Source: Olavius sp. associated proteobacterium Delta 1 (GTDB taxonomy: Bacteria > Desulfobacterota > Desulfobacteria > Desulfobacterales > JAFDCJ01). From it: a stretch of DNA of 37,956 bases. Of this stretch, positions 23,824-31,748 are shown in pieces. Numbering within the stretch: the stretch's first letter is position 1; each line of letters starts with the position of its first letter. Below the pieces are notes generated by a model. The model saw only the letters and a program-made list of their open reading frames with translations, ran no database searches and was not told where the DNA came from. The translations under genes and the position numbers were made by a program. Where the stretch lies: positions 1 through 37,956 of the forward strand of contig CACVKW010001275.1 of the NCBI GenBank assembly GCA_902749685.1, in the 5' to 3' direction.

Positions 23824-25548
23824 ATGGCAGAAAAAACTCAAAAAAGTAAAGCAATACGCGATAATTGGGTTCAGTTCAACACGCTTTGCTGCGGGACGGG
23901 CTGGGATGAGGATGATTTAAAAAATCCCCAGATTCTGGTGGAAGATGTTTTCGGAAGCTCTCATCCCGGCAGTTTTCACCTGGATACTCTGGCAGAAGAG
24001 GCTTCCACCGGGATATACCAGAACGGCGGTAAACCCGCCAACTTTCATGGAACCGATATCTGTGACGGGTGGGCCATGTCCCATGACGGGATGCATTACA
24101 TCCTGGCCTCCCGCGAAGTGCTCTGTGATCTGGTTGAAGTCCACGGCCGGGTGATACCCTGGGACGGAATGGTGGTGATTTCCTCCTGTGACAAATCCGT
24201 ACCCGCCCATCTCATGGCTTTGGCCAGACTGAATATTCCCGGGATTCATATTCCCGGCGGCAGCAATCGTGCCGGCCCCGATATGTCGCACAGCCTGCTG
24301 GTGGGGGAGGTAGCCACCAAATGGAGACAGGGTGAAGATGTCCAATCCGAGATCCGCGATTATACCCTTTCCGGCTGCCCGGGTGCAGGAGCCTGTCAAT
24401 TTATGGGCACGGCCAGCACCATGCAGTGTATGGCTGAAGCCCTGGGCATGGCGCTGCCCGGTACGGCCCTGGTACCGGCCAGTCTTTTTGACATTCGGCG
24501 TCTGGCACGACAGGCCGGGCGGCAAGTCATGCAGCTTGCACAAAAGGGTCTAAAGCCATCGGATATATTAACACAATCGGCATTTGAGAATGCCATTAAG
24601 GTCCATGCGGCCCTGTCCGGCTCCACCAATGCCCTGCTGCATCTGCCGGCGATTGCCCATGAACTGGCTATTGAAATCGATGCGGAATTGTTTGACAGAA
24701 TTAACCGGGAGATCCCCTACCTGGTGAACGTACAGCCATCGGGTGAACATGTCAGTGAAATGGTCTGGTATGCCGGAGGCGTCCCACGGGTGCAGCTTGA
24801 ACTAAAAGATATGCTTGATTTGGATGTTATGACGGTCACCGGTGACTGCCTTGGCGAGAACCTGGAGCAGCTTGAAAAAGACGGTTTTTTTCAGCGGGGG
24901 GAGGGCTATTTAGCCAATTACAGCATCAGCAGAGAAGACGTGATTTATCCGCTTGGCAAAAGCAAAAGCTTTGGGTCGATCGCCGTATTAAAAGGCAACC
25001 TGGCCCCTGAAGGTGCCGTGGTGAAGTTTTCGGCAGTTCCCACCGATATGTTGCAGCACGAGGGGTCGGCCAGGGTTTTCGACAATGAGGAAGATGCCCT
25101 GGATGCCGTCATGCAAGGCCGGGTCGAACCCGGTTCAGTCATCATTTTGCGCTATGAAGGGCCGCGCGGATGCGGCATGCCCGAAATCTTGTCCACCACC
25201 GAGGCCCTGGTTACCAACCCGGCATTGCAGCATACCGCCATCATCACCGACGGCCGCTTTTCCGGTGCCACCCGCGGACCCTGCATCGGGCACGTTTCAC
25301 CCGAAGCCGTTGCCGGTGGACCGATCGCCCTGGTGGAAGATGGTGATATGATATTGATTGACATCCCCGCCAGAAGTTTAGCAATCGTCGGCGATAAAAG
25401 TCGGCGTTTGGACTCCGATGAAGTCCAATCTCTGCTTAACGATCGTAGAAAGAGGTGGACGCCCACCGTCCGAAAACATCCGCCGGGGATACTTAAGCGC
25501 TATACCGGACAAGCAGTTTCGGCCATCAAAGGAGCCTACTTGGCATAA
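23824..25548 (+). CDS. IlvD/Edd-family sugar-acid dehydratase
   Basis: A 574-residue dehydratase of the IlvD/Edd family; ATG 23824 follows GCTAGGAG. Family blocks are DICDGWAMSHDGMHYILASR, ISSCDKSVPAHLMALARLNI (C122, with the metal-site K124), SGCPGAGACQFMGTASTMQC (C191), and near the C-terminus RYEGPRGCGMPEI with TDGRFSGATRGPCIGHVSPE. The first cluster Cys of [2Fe-2S] members is replaced by Gly (HPGSFHL), as in E. coli IlvD (VPGHVHL), so a [4Fe-4S] cluster is likely. In this context it probably dehydrates an aldonate to a 2-keto-3-deoxy acid for KdgK. A branched-chain amino acid role is less likely, given the neighbours. Confidence 0.82.
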   Translation: MAEKTQKSKAIRDNWVQFNTLCCGTGWDEDDLKNPQILVEDVFGSSHPGSFHLDTLAEEASTGIYQNGGKPANFHGTDICDGWAMSHDGMHYILASREVLCDLVEVHGRVIPWDGMVVISSCDKSVPAHLMALARLNIPGIHIPGGSNRAGPDMSHSLLVGEVATKWRQGEDVQSEIRDYTLSGCPGAGACQFMGTASTMQCMAEALGMALPGTALVPASLFDIRRLARQAGRQVMQLAQKGLKPSDILTQSAFENAIKVHAALSGSTNALLHLPAIAHELAIEIDAELFDRINREIPYLVNVQPSGEHVSEMVWYAGGVPRVQLELKDMLDLDVMTVTGDCLGENLEQLEKDGFFQRGEGYLANYSISREDVIYPLGKSKSFGSIAVLKGNLAPEGAVVKFSAVPTDMLQHEGSARVFDNEEDALDAVMQGRVEPGSVIILRYEGPRGCGMPEILSTTEALVTNPALQHTAIITDGRFSGATRGPCIGHVSPEAVAGGPIALVEDGDMILIDIPARSLAIVGDKSRRLDSDEVQSLLNDRRKRWTPTVRKHPPGILKRYTGQAVSAIKGAYLA

Positions 25549-25852
25549 TTCGAAAAGAGGAATTATGCCATTTCGGATTTGGGATTGCGGATTGCGGAAG
25601 TCGGGGAAAGCAAAGGGCATATGGCATGGCGGATGTCGTTAAGGGCTGAGGGCTTCGCGGTATGGAGTTCCGGCTCCACAACCCATGACCTGCAACTCGT
25701 GCCCCGAAACCCGAAACCCGAAACCCGTACCTCGAAACCCGTACCTCGAAACCCACAACCCGTAACTCGAACCACGAAGCCTGACACCCGACACCTGAAA
25801 CCTTTTCTTCTAAGATATTGCCATTCGAATCCGCTTCGTATAGATTGGCCCG
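25549..25852. repeat. Gene-free gap of dispersed degenerate repeats
   Basis: Three repeat types follow each other. At 25565-25600 are GGATTTGGGATTGCGGATTG words. At 25605-25660 is GGGCATATGGCATGGCGGAT-like sequence that recurs near 37.0-37.1 kb. At 25700-25800 is a run of ACCCGAAACCCGAAACCCG and ACCTCGAAACCC units ending in CCTGACACCCGACACCTGAA, akin to 18.35 kb. Unit lengths vary and there are no spacers, so it is not CRISPR. No gene or clear promoter for the following MFS gene is visible. Confidence 0.6.
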
Positions 25853-27076
25853 ATGGTTCAACGCTCACCTTACCGACTTACACTGCTGGTTTGCCTGGCT
25901 GAAATATTTGGTCTGGCGTCGATTGCGGTATTTCCGGCGCTGCTGCCGACCTTTCAGGCCGAATGGAATTTAAGCAATACCGCGGCCGGCTGGATCAGCG
26001 CGGCTTATTATGCCGGTTATATGATCCTGGTGCCGGTATTGTCCAGTATCACCGACCGGGTCGATGCCCGCCGGGTTATGGGATTGGGGGCAGTTCTGGG
26101 GGTCCTGACAGCCGTCGGCTATGCCTACTTTGCCCGGGGATTCTGGTCGGCCCTTTTACTGCGGTTTCTCTCCGGAGTAAGTCTGGCCGGAATCTACATG
26201 CCCGGCCTGAAAGTGGTCAGCGATCACACCGAAGGGCAGGGCACGCTGCAGTCACGGTTTATCTCTTTTTACACGGCAAGTTTTAGCATCGGCGCCAGCC
26301 TTTCTTATCTGCTGGCCGGTGAGATCAACGCCCTGGCCGGTTGGCGCTGGGCCTTTATGGCATCGGCGATCAGTGCCGCGGCCGCCCTGGTCATCGTTAT
26401 CGTGTATGTTCCGCCGGCGCAGGTGCGGGGTGGCCAGAGACAGGCGCTGCTTTCAGATTTTAAAGTTGTCTTCAGATCAAAGGCGGCCATGGCTTATGTC
26501 CTGGCCTACGCGGCCCACATGTGGGAGCTTTTTTCCCTGCGTTCCTGGATCGTTGCGTTTCTGGCTTTCAGCATCCAATTGCAGCCGACCGGTGCTTTTA
26601 CCTGGAGTGCGACCCAGGTTGCCTTTGTTATCAACCTGATCGGACTTCCCGCCAGCATCGGCGGCAATGAACTCTGCCGCATGTTCGGCCGCAGGAAAGT
26701 CATCTCAATCGTGATGATCATCTCCGCGGCCCTGGGAACGATCTTTGGTTTCAGCGCTGCGCTGCCTTTCATACTGGTCGCCTTTTTGGCCATTCTATAT
26801 GGTATAACGATAGTCGGTGATTCAGCCTCTCTGACCGCCGGAGTCGTGGCCGCCGCACCGGAAGGCTATCGAGGCACGACGCTGGCGGTTCATTCAACCA
26901 TCGGATTTTGTTCGGCCTTTCTCGGCCCCCTGACTGTCGGAGTTGTGCTCGACTTTTTCGGCGGCAACCGCCTGGCCTGGGGCATGGCTTTTCTGTGCAT
27001 GGCGGCCGGATGTCTCTTAGGCCCAGTGTTTTTGGCCCGGCTGAAATCCAAAGCAAGTACAATAACAAACCCTTAG
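25853..27076 (+). CDS. MFS transporter
   Basis: A 407-residue major facilitator superfamily protein with about 12 hydrophobic helices. The N-terminal half begins LTLLVCLAEIFGLASIAVFP and has the loop 2-3 region SSITDRVDARRVMGLGAVLG, a variant of the MFS motif A (GxxxDRxGRR). The second half opens with AMAYVLAYAAHMWELF, and RMFGRRKVISIVMIISAALG is the matching loop there. The ATG at 25853 has no clear ribosome-binding site. It lies 304 bp after the IlvD/Edd gene. Uptake or efflux of a small organic acid or sugar is possible; substrate unknown. Confidence 0.82.
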   Translation: MVQRSPYRLTLLVCLAEIFGLASIAVFPALLPTFQAEWNLSNTAAGWISAAYYAGYMILVPVLSSITDRVDARRVMGLGAVLGVLTAVGYAYFARGFWSALLLRFLSGVSLAGIYMPGLKVVSDHTEGQGTLQSRFISFYTASFSIGASLSYLLAGEINALAGWRWAFMASAISAAAALVIVIVYVPPAQVRGGQRQALLSDFKVVFRSKAAMAYVLAYAAHMWELFSLRSWIVAFLAFSIQLQPTGAFTWSATQVAFVINLIGLPASIGGNELCRMFGRRKVISIVMIISAALGTIFGFSAALPFILVAFLAILYGITIVGDSASLTAGVVAAAPEGYRGTTLAVHSTIGFCSAFLGPLTVGVVLDFFGGNRLAWGMAFLCMAAGCLLGPVFLARLKSKASTITNP

Positions 27077-27126
27077 CTTATTTTACGATATCGTTTATGC
27101 AATATTGGGGTTTCTAGCCATTTGTG

Positions 27127-28095
27127 TTAAATGTCATCCCAAATTATGGTTCCAGAATCCCACTCGTATGAATCATCACCGTCAAAGTCAGCCTCTACAG
27201 CACAATTTGCATTATCAATTGCTGTTATTTTTGCTTTTGAATTATTGACACCTGTAACAACGAGTGTGCCGGATGTTGGCCATTCATCACCATCGTGCAA
27301 TATGAAAGGCGCTGTTGTTGAAAGATTTACATAGCCATAATCAGGATGATAGAACATTCCAGACATTTCTATTTGAACCAGCCCCACATATTCACCAATT
27401 GCGATGCTGTAATCTCTTATCCAGTATACTTTCCCGGTACCCGGATCTTGAGCGTAAGCATTAAAACTTATCATATTGGGGGATGATGCAAAATCAAATT
27501 CAATATCGCCATCGAGCGTGAGACCACCTCCGGAAAGATTATCAAATGACAGGTAGGCTTCAACGAATTCTTCAGTGTCCAAATTAATTCTTCCTTCAAA
27601 GCTGGCACGCCCGTTGATCGTAGTTCCATCATTGCAATATTGCGAAAAGGTAAATCTTCCACTGAAGGTACCAATTACATTATCCGCACTTACCGAATAA
27701 GACATGCTGCCACCGCAATTGCCATCAATCGTTTCACTTACGGTTTCCAAAGCGGCCTGGCCAACACCCGCAGGTGGATTCGTAAAATCTATTAAATGGA
27801 GAGAATCGCTTAAGATTTCAGGAACTTTCACCGTACGAAATTTTCTGACAAATTTTTCATTTGAACTTTGGTCAAGGCTGAATCCCATCATACCATCTCC
27901 GATTAAACCAGCACCAAACGATCCTCCGGAGATGTCTTCCGCATTTTGATCAGATATTTCTGCTTGGCTTGTTAAGCCTGAGTAAGCTATTCCATCATCT
28001 CCACCATTCCCACCGCCACCACTGCAGCCTCCAATACAGTATAGTAGGGCTGAAGCAATAGTTACCCATAAAATCAAATACCTTAAATCTTTCAT
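27127..28095 (-). CDS. Predicted lipoprotein of unknown function
   Basis: A 322-residue protein with a lipoprotein signal: MKDLRYLILWVTIASALLYC, then IGG-C24 followed by a Gly-rich linker (SGGGGNGGDDG). GGAGGACAAAG precedes the ATG at 28095. The mature part is rich in beta-strand-like segments and Asp/Gly/Ser. It contains NCGGSMSYSVSADNVIGTFS, INGRASFEGRINLDTEEFVE, FDNLSGGGLTLDGDIEFDF and a C-terminal VEADFDGDDSYEWDSGTIIW. A cell-surface or periplasmic beta-sandwich protein anchored to a membrane is inferred. I do not recognise a named family. It is convergent with the MFS gene. Confidence 0.7.
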   Translation of the reverse strand: MKDLRYLILWVTIASALLYCIGGCSGGGGNGGDDGIAYSGLTSQAEISDQNAEDISGGSFGAGLIGDGMMGFSLDQSSNEKFVRKFRTVKVPEILSDSLHLIDFTNPPAGVGQAALETVSETIDGNCGGSMSYSVSADNVIGTFSGRFTFSQYCNDGTTINGRASFEGRINLDTEEFVEAYLSFDNLSGGGLTLDGDIEFDFASSPNMISFNAYAQDPGTGKVYWIRDYSIAIGEYVGLVQIEMSGMFYHPDYGYVNLSTTAPFILHDGDEWPTSGTLVVTGVNNSKAKITAIDNANCAVEADFDGDDSYEWDSGTIIWDDI

Positions 28096-28280
28096 CTTTG
28101 TCCTCCTGTCTAAACAATGTGAAAAAATCGAAAACCTAATATAGTTTACCTTTTTGGATTTATCGGGATTTTATGGAATTAACTTGAGCGACAATTGAGC
28201 TATAATTAGGCATATTTTTTTGCTTGATTTTTGCGATCATTCACATTAATTACATCCGGCCGATTCAATCTTGTCGATAA

Positions 28281-29168
28281 AGCATCACTACAATTTTACT
28301 GAAAGACCAACAGAATGGTCTCTACCAAACACGCGGACGAGTTTTTTCGATCTATATGACCCTGACTTATGTGGGGATTGGCATTGGACAACAATTTATC
28401 AATTTTGGAAATGCCGGTGGCCGGAATGTATTTTTCATTGCGGCACTTCTTTTTTCTTTAAGTCATATACCGGTTGCCGTCACCCGTTCAGTCCATCCCG
28501 AATTACCGGAGCCGGAAAGATATACTTTCAAGGCGCTTTTCAAAAAGGCGCCGGTCGGTATGTCAGGGTGCTTCGCGGCCGGCCTGATAAATAGCGCGTT
28601 TTTTTCCATGGCCCCGGTTTTCGGAACGGAAATTGATTTATCTGTCTTCCAGTTGTCCTGGTTCATGTCGATAACGGTTTTTGGCGGTTTCACCGTCCAA
28701 TGGATCATCGGCATTGTCTCAGATCGCTAAAACCGGACATTAATATTATTCATCATTGCGGGCCTCATCGCGCTGTTCAGTCTCATTATTGTTATCAATA
28801 CCGGAGCGTCCTACTTGCGCCTTCTTGTGGAAATGGGGATTTTCGGGGGATTTTTATTTGCAGTATACCCGATATCGGTGGCCCGAACACATGACGTGTT
28901 CGAAGCCAAAGATGCGGTAGTGGTCAGCTCTGCGCTGTTGCTTTGTTACAGCATTGGTGCCATCTTCGGCCCTGTCTTCGCCTCTGGCGTAATGACAATA
29001 TTGAAAAATCCGTTTGGGCTCTATGTGTATTGGTCTCTGGTGGCCGGGGTGTTTGCCGTCATTACCATTTATTTAAAGCATAAGGAAAGTTTACCTATTA
29101 TTTTTATATTACCTTCGCCCCATACCCAACCTGATAGGCAGCGTCCTGCAATACTTTGCACCACATGA
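28281..29168 (+). pseudogene. MFS transporter remnant with in-frame stop
   Basis: One frame reads LKDQQNGLYQTRGRVFSIYM, then TLTYVGIGIGQQF and on to FGGFTVQWIIGIVSDR. It is then interrupted by TAA at 28728-28730 and continues in the same frame as NRTLILFIIAGLIALFSLII, PISVARTHDVFEAKDAVVVS and SIGAIFGPVFASGVMTILKN. The whole matches the central and C-terminal part of an MFS permease (YcaD-like). The first ~100 residues are missing: an in-frame TAA lies at 28278. Truncation plus nonsense codon mark a pseudogene. Recognisable homology ends near 29090, and the tail overlaps the 3' end of the PilZ gene. Confidence 0.75.
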
Positions 29169-29403
29169 TTCTGACGTCAAAATAGTCCTGGGGTTTCTTA
29201 TTAAAAGGCTGCGGCGGGTGTTTAATCGATATGGATATCTCATCTCCCTGTAAAAGATCTTCATCAGATTCGAAATACAATCCCCCGCTGCTGAAGTTAT
29301 GCATGGTGCCCCTGTAAAAAAAATCAGGTGGACTCGTACTGTGTAAGATAGCCGATTTATAATTGAACCGCTCATGAACTCTGCGTTCAATACCAGTATG
29401 CAT
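29104..29403 (-). CDS. Single-domain PilZ protein
   Basis: A 99-residue protein that is essentially one PilZ domain, the usual c-di-GMP receptor. The N-terminal arginine motif RRVHERFNYKSAIL (RxxxR type) and the NFSSGGLYFES loop ([D/N]xSxxG) are both present, so nucleotide binding is likely. The C-terminal strands include VRIMWCKVLQDAAYQVGYGA. GGGTGAAAG precedes the ATG at 29403. It stands alone, convergent with an MFS pseudogene. Partner and output are unknown. Confidence 0.8.
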   Translation of the reverse strand: MHTGIERRVHERFNYKSAILHSTSPPDFFYRGTMHNFSSGGLYFESDEDLLQGDEISISIKHPPQPFNKKPQDYFDVRIMWCKVLQDAAYQVGYGAKVI

Positions 29404-29807
29404 TTTTCTTTCACCCGCTAAACCCTGTTAATTGCATCCAACCCTAATTGATCGTAACCCAAATGGGATAGTTTTTTAATATTTGATCAAATCTTTATTT
29501 TCGACCAACTAAGATTCTAAAATTACTGCAGATAAATAATGTATAGCGCATGTTTACCCTAGTCGGGTCGCAAATGTCAATCCCAAAAACCGAGAGGAGG
29601 TAAACAATGAAAGTTTCTCAAGCCGAAAAATCTGGCTAGGCAGCTTGACTTTATTGGGAATCAGGTTAATGTTACATTTTTTAAAGAGGTCTGACTTTGT
29701 CACAGGTCGGTTTGATCTTGTGGGAATAGATTCTTTTGGCCACATGGATTCTGAAGTTTTCGTCTTGGAACTATTATTGTCAGACATATTTTTAGCTGGA
29801 GGGTAAA
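29404..29807. other. 404-bp gap without a supported gene
   Basis: AT-rich sequence. The only notable item is an 11-codon frame at 29607-29639 with an excellent GAGGAGGTAAACA before its ATG, reading MKVSQAEKSG then TAG. MKVSQA-type starts occur in tyrosine recombinases, so it could be the broken start of a lost integrase gene or a leader peptide. This is weak. The longer minus-strand frame at 29554-29787 shows no family features. Confidence 0.3.
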
Positions 29808-30116
29808 ATGAGTATCAAAAAGCAATATCTAAAAAGAAAACCAGTATGCAAAGTTACTTTCCGGATCTCTGAAGAAATAGGAAAGTCGGCCGGAACCGCT
29901 CATGTAGTCGGGGAATTTAACAATTGGGATTTTTTTTCCACTCCTATGAAAAAGCTGAAAAAGGGAGCGTTTACTGCAACTTTAAATCTGGAAAAAGGGA
30001 GAGAATACCAGTTTCGCTATTTGTTGGATAATCGGAACTGGCAAAATGATGGAGGTGCAGACAAATTTGTGTCGACACCATTTGGGGATAGTGAAAATTC
30101 AGTTATTGCCCTTTAA
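29808..30116 (+). CDS. Stand-alone CBM48 glycogen-binding-like protein
   Basis: A 102-residue protein with GCTGGAGGG before ATG 29808. After a basic start (MSIKKQYLKRKPVCKVTFRI) it is a single early-set/CBM48-like domain: AGTAHVVGEFNNWDFFSTPM, KKGAFTATLNLEKGREYQFR, and YLLDNRNWQNDGGADKFVST. The FNNWD and RY..D..W.ND blocks are those of glycogen-branching enzymes and AMPK beta subunits. No catalytic domain is attached and no glycogen gene is near. Binding to an alpha-glucan or a regulatory role is inferred. Confidence 0.8.
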   Translation: MSIKKQYLKRKPVCKVTFRISEEIGKSAGTAHVVGEFNNWDFFSTPMKKLKKGAFTATLNLEKGREYQFRYLLDNRNWQNDGGADKFVSTPFGDSENSVIAL

Positions 30117-30219
30117 TGGTTATTTTGTTCGATTTTGATTGATTTGGTTGCATCGCCGTCTACCCACACGCCACGGTCAACAGACAACGGACACCCAAAT
30201 CGAGCTTTCTGGCTCGATT

Positions 30220-30669
30220 GGGGTAATACATTGCTGCAATGGATCGGTGGTATTTTATCGACCCAGGGCCTTGCCTGCTCAATTGTGCCGCCAACCGAAA
30301 TAGTTTGCCTTCCTCGCCGAAACGACCCGTAAATTGGACACCGACGGGTATGCTGTCTTGATTCCAATAGAGGGGAACCGACATGGCGGGCTGACCGGTA
30401 ATATTCTGGGTACGGGTGAAAGCTACAAAGGAAAGGACATTTTTTAGCCATCTATCAGGATGATCTGGTGTCGGTTCGAAGTCACCCAGCTTTGTTGGCG
30501 GAATTCTCATCGTCGGTGATACAAGCATGTCATAGTTGCCATTGTGATACGATTTCGCTATTTTTTGCGCAAAGCGCTGGAGATTTTCCACGGCTATCAG
30601 GTAGTCCGCTCCGGTTGTTTTAAGACTTTCCTGATAAATATCCCAGGTCGCAGGTTCCAGTTCCTCCTA
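30220..30669 (-). pseudogene. C-terminal fragment of an amidase-signature enzyme
   Basis: Reading leftward, the frame gives EELEPATWDIYQESLKTTGA, DYLIAVENLQRFAQKIAKSY, MLVSPTMRIPPTKLGD, and FTRTQNITGQPAMSVPLYWN followed by GVQFTGRFGEEGKLFRLAAQ. These are typical C-terminal blocks of amidase-signature hydrolases. A one-base deletion near 30280 shifts the end (EQARPWVDKIPPIH continues in another frame). A TAG lies directly before EELEP, and the catalytic Ser-Ser-Lys region is absent. It is a decayed fragment with no expected activity. Confidence 0.75.
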
Positions 30670-30758
30670 TTTTATTTTTTCCCCTAATTCGCATTCCCAA
30701 TAGGCGACTATATGTCCAATAAAAGTCGGCATATAAATTCTAACAAATTCAACCGGAG

Positions 30759-31538
30759 CTACCAGGAACTGGGACCAAATGTGCTGAGAAGGCCGCCGTC
30801 GACGTACAATATGTGGCCTGTAACGAAATCGGATGCCGGGGCGGCCAGGTAAACGGCCGCATTGCCCAGGTCCTCCGGTTTACCCCATCTGGCCCAGGGC
30901 GTTTTCCACGTGACCCATTTGTTAAATGAATCATCTTTCCACAAAGGCTTCGTTAAATCGGTCTGAATGAAACCCGGACCGATCGCATTGACATTGATAG
31001 CGTGTTTGGCCCAATCTACCGCCAGGGCTTTGGTCAATTGCCGAATGCCGCCCTTGGATGCCGCATACGGCGCGTTATCCTCGCGCACGGTTTCGCTCAT
31101 CAGGGAGGCAATATTGATGATTTTGCCGCTTTTCCCGTTTTTAATGCGCTCCCTGGCGAATGCCTGGCATAGTGTGAAGGTGGCTGTCATGTTCAAATTG
31201 ATGACAAATTGCCAATCTTCAGCAGTCAGTGTTTCCGCCGGTCCGCGACGGGTTCCGCCGGCATTGTTGACAAGTATATCAACACCGCCGGTATCATTGG
31301 CAATCTCAGCAAACAGGTCACTGATTTTTTCGCTGCCGCTCATGTCAAAAGAATGTATCCAGACGCGTCTTCCTGTGGCGGATAGCATTTCCCGGGCCTC
31401 GTCCAAAGTTTTTTTATCGCGGGCGACCAGCACAAGGTCCGCTCCGGCTTCAGCCAAAGCCGTGGCAATACCGAACCCAATACCTTTGCTGCCACCGGTT
31501 ACCAGTGCGATTTTGTTGTCCAGGCGAAATTTGTTCAT
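30759..31538 (-). CDS. SDR oxidoreductase, gluconate 5-dehydrogenase-like
   Basis: A 259-residue classical short-chain dehydrogenase. GGAGAAAACACT precedes ATG 31538. It has TGGSKGIG (cofactor loop), NNAG followed by GTRRGPAETLTAEDW, the catalytic Ser in NIASLMS, and the intact YAASK active-site motif, then NVNAIGPGFIQTDLT and VDGG at the end. It resembles sugar-acid dehydrogenases such as gluconate 5-dehydrogenase and differs from the SDR at 16284, which has YCASR. It is divergent from the second LarA-like gene, with 210 bp between starts, so the two may share control. Confidence 0.87.
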   Translation of the reverse strand: MNKFRLDNKIALVTGGSKGIGFGIATALAEAGADLVLVARDKKTLDEAREMLSATGRRVWIHSFDMSGSEKISDLFAEIANDTGGVDILVNNAGGTRRGPAETLTAEDWQFVINLNMTATFTLCQAFARERIKNGKSGKIINIASLMSETVREDNAPYAASKGGIRQLTKALAVDWAKHAINVNAIGPGFIQTDLTKPLWKDDSFNKWVTWKTPWARWGKPEDLGNAAVYLAAPASDFVTGHILYVDGGLLSTFGPSSW

Positions 31539-31748
31539 AGTGTTTTCTCCGATGTATTAATAGTTTGTAATGACAAATTGGGTTGGCTATGTTGAAGTAG
31601 GTGAATCGCTCACATAAGATGCAGGTAAATCTACTCCTATATTATGCTTAATGTCAAATAAGAAAAATCCAATTCAACCTGTAAATTCTGTCAATTATAA
31701 GTTATATAATCAAGATTCCATTCTGAACCAATCAATTGTGGGGATTTT

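Noticed and set aside
25680..25800. Repeated ACCCGAA units resembling a CRISPR array
   Set aside because: Units are 7-10 bases, variable, contiguous and without spacers; no cas genes are nearby.
29554..29787. 77-codon minus-strand frame
   Set aside because: Basic, Ser-rich, no family match I can recognise, and it runs across the tiny frame with a better ribosome-binding site on the other strand.
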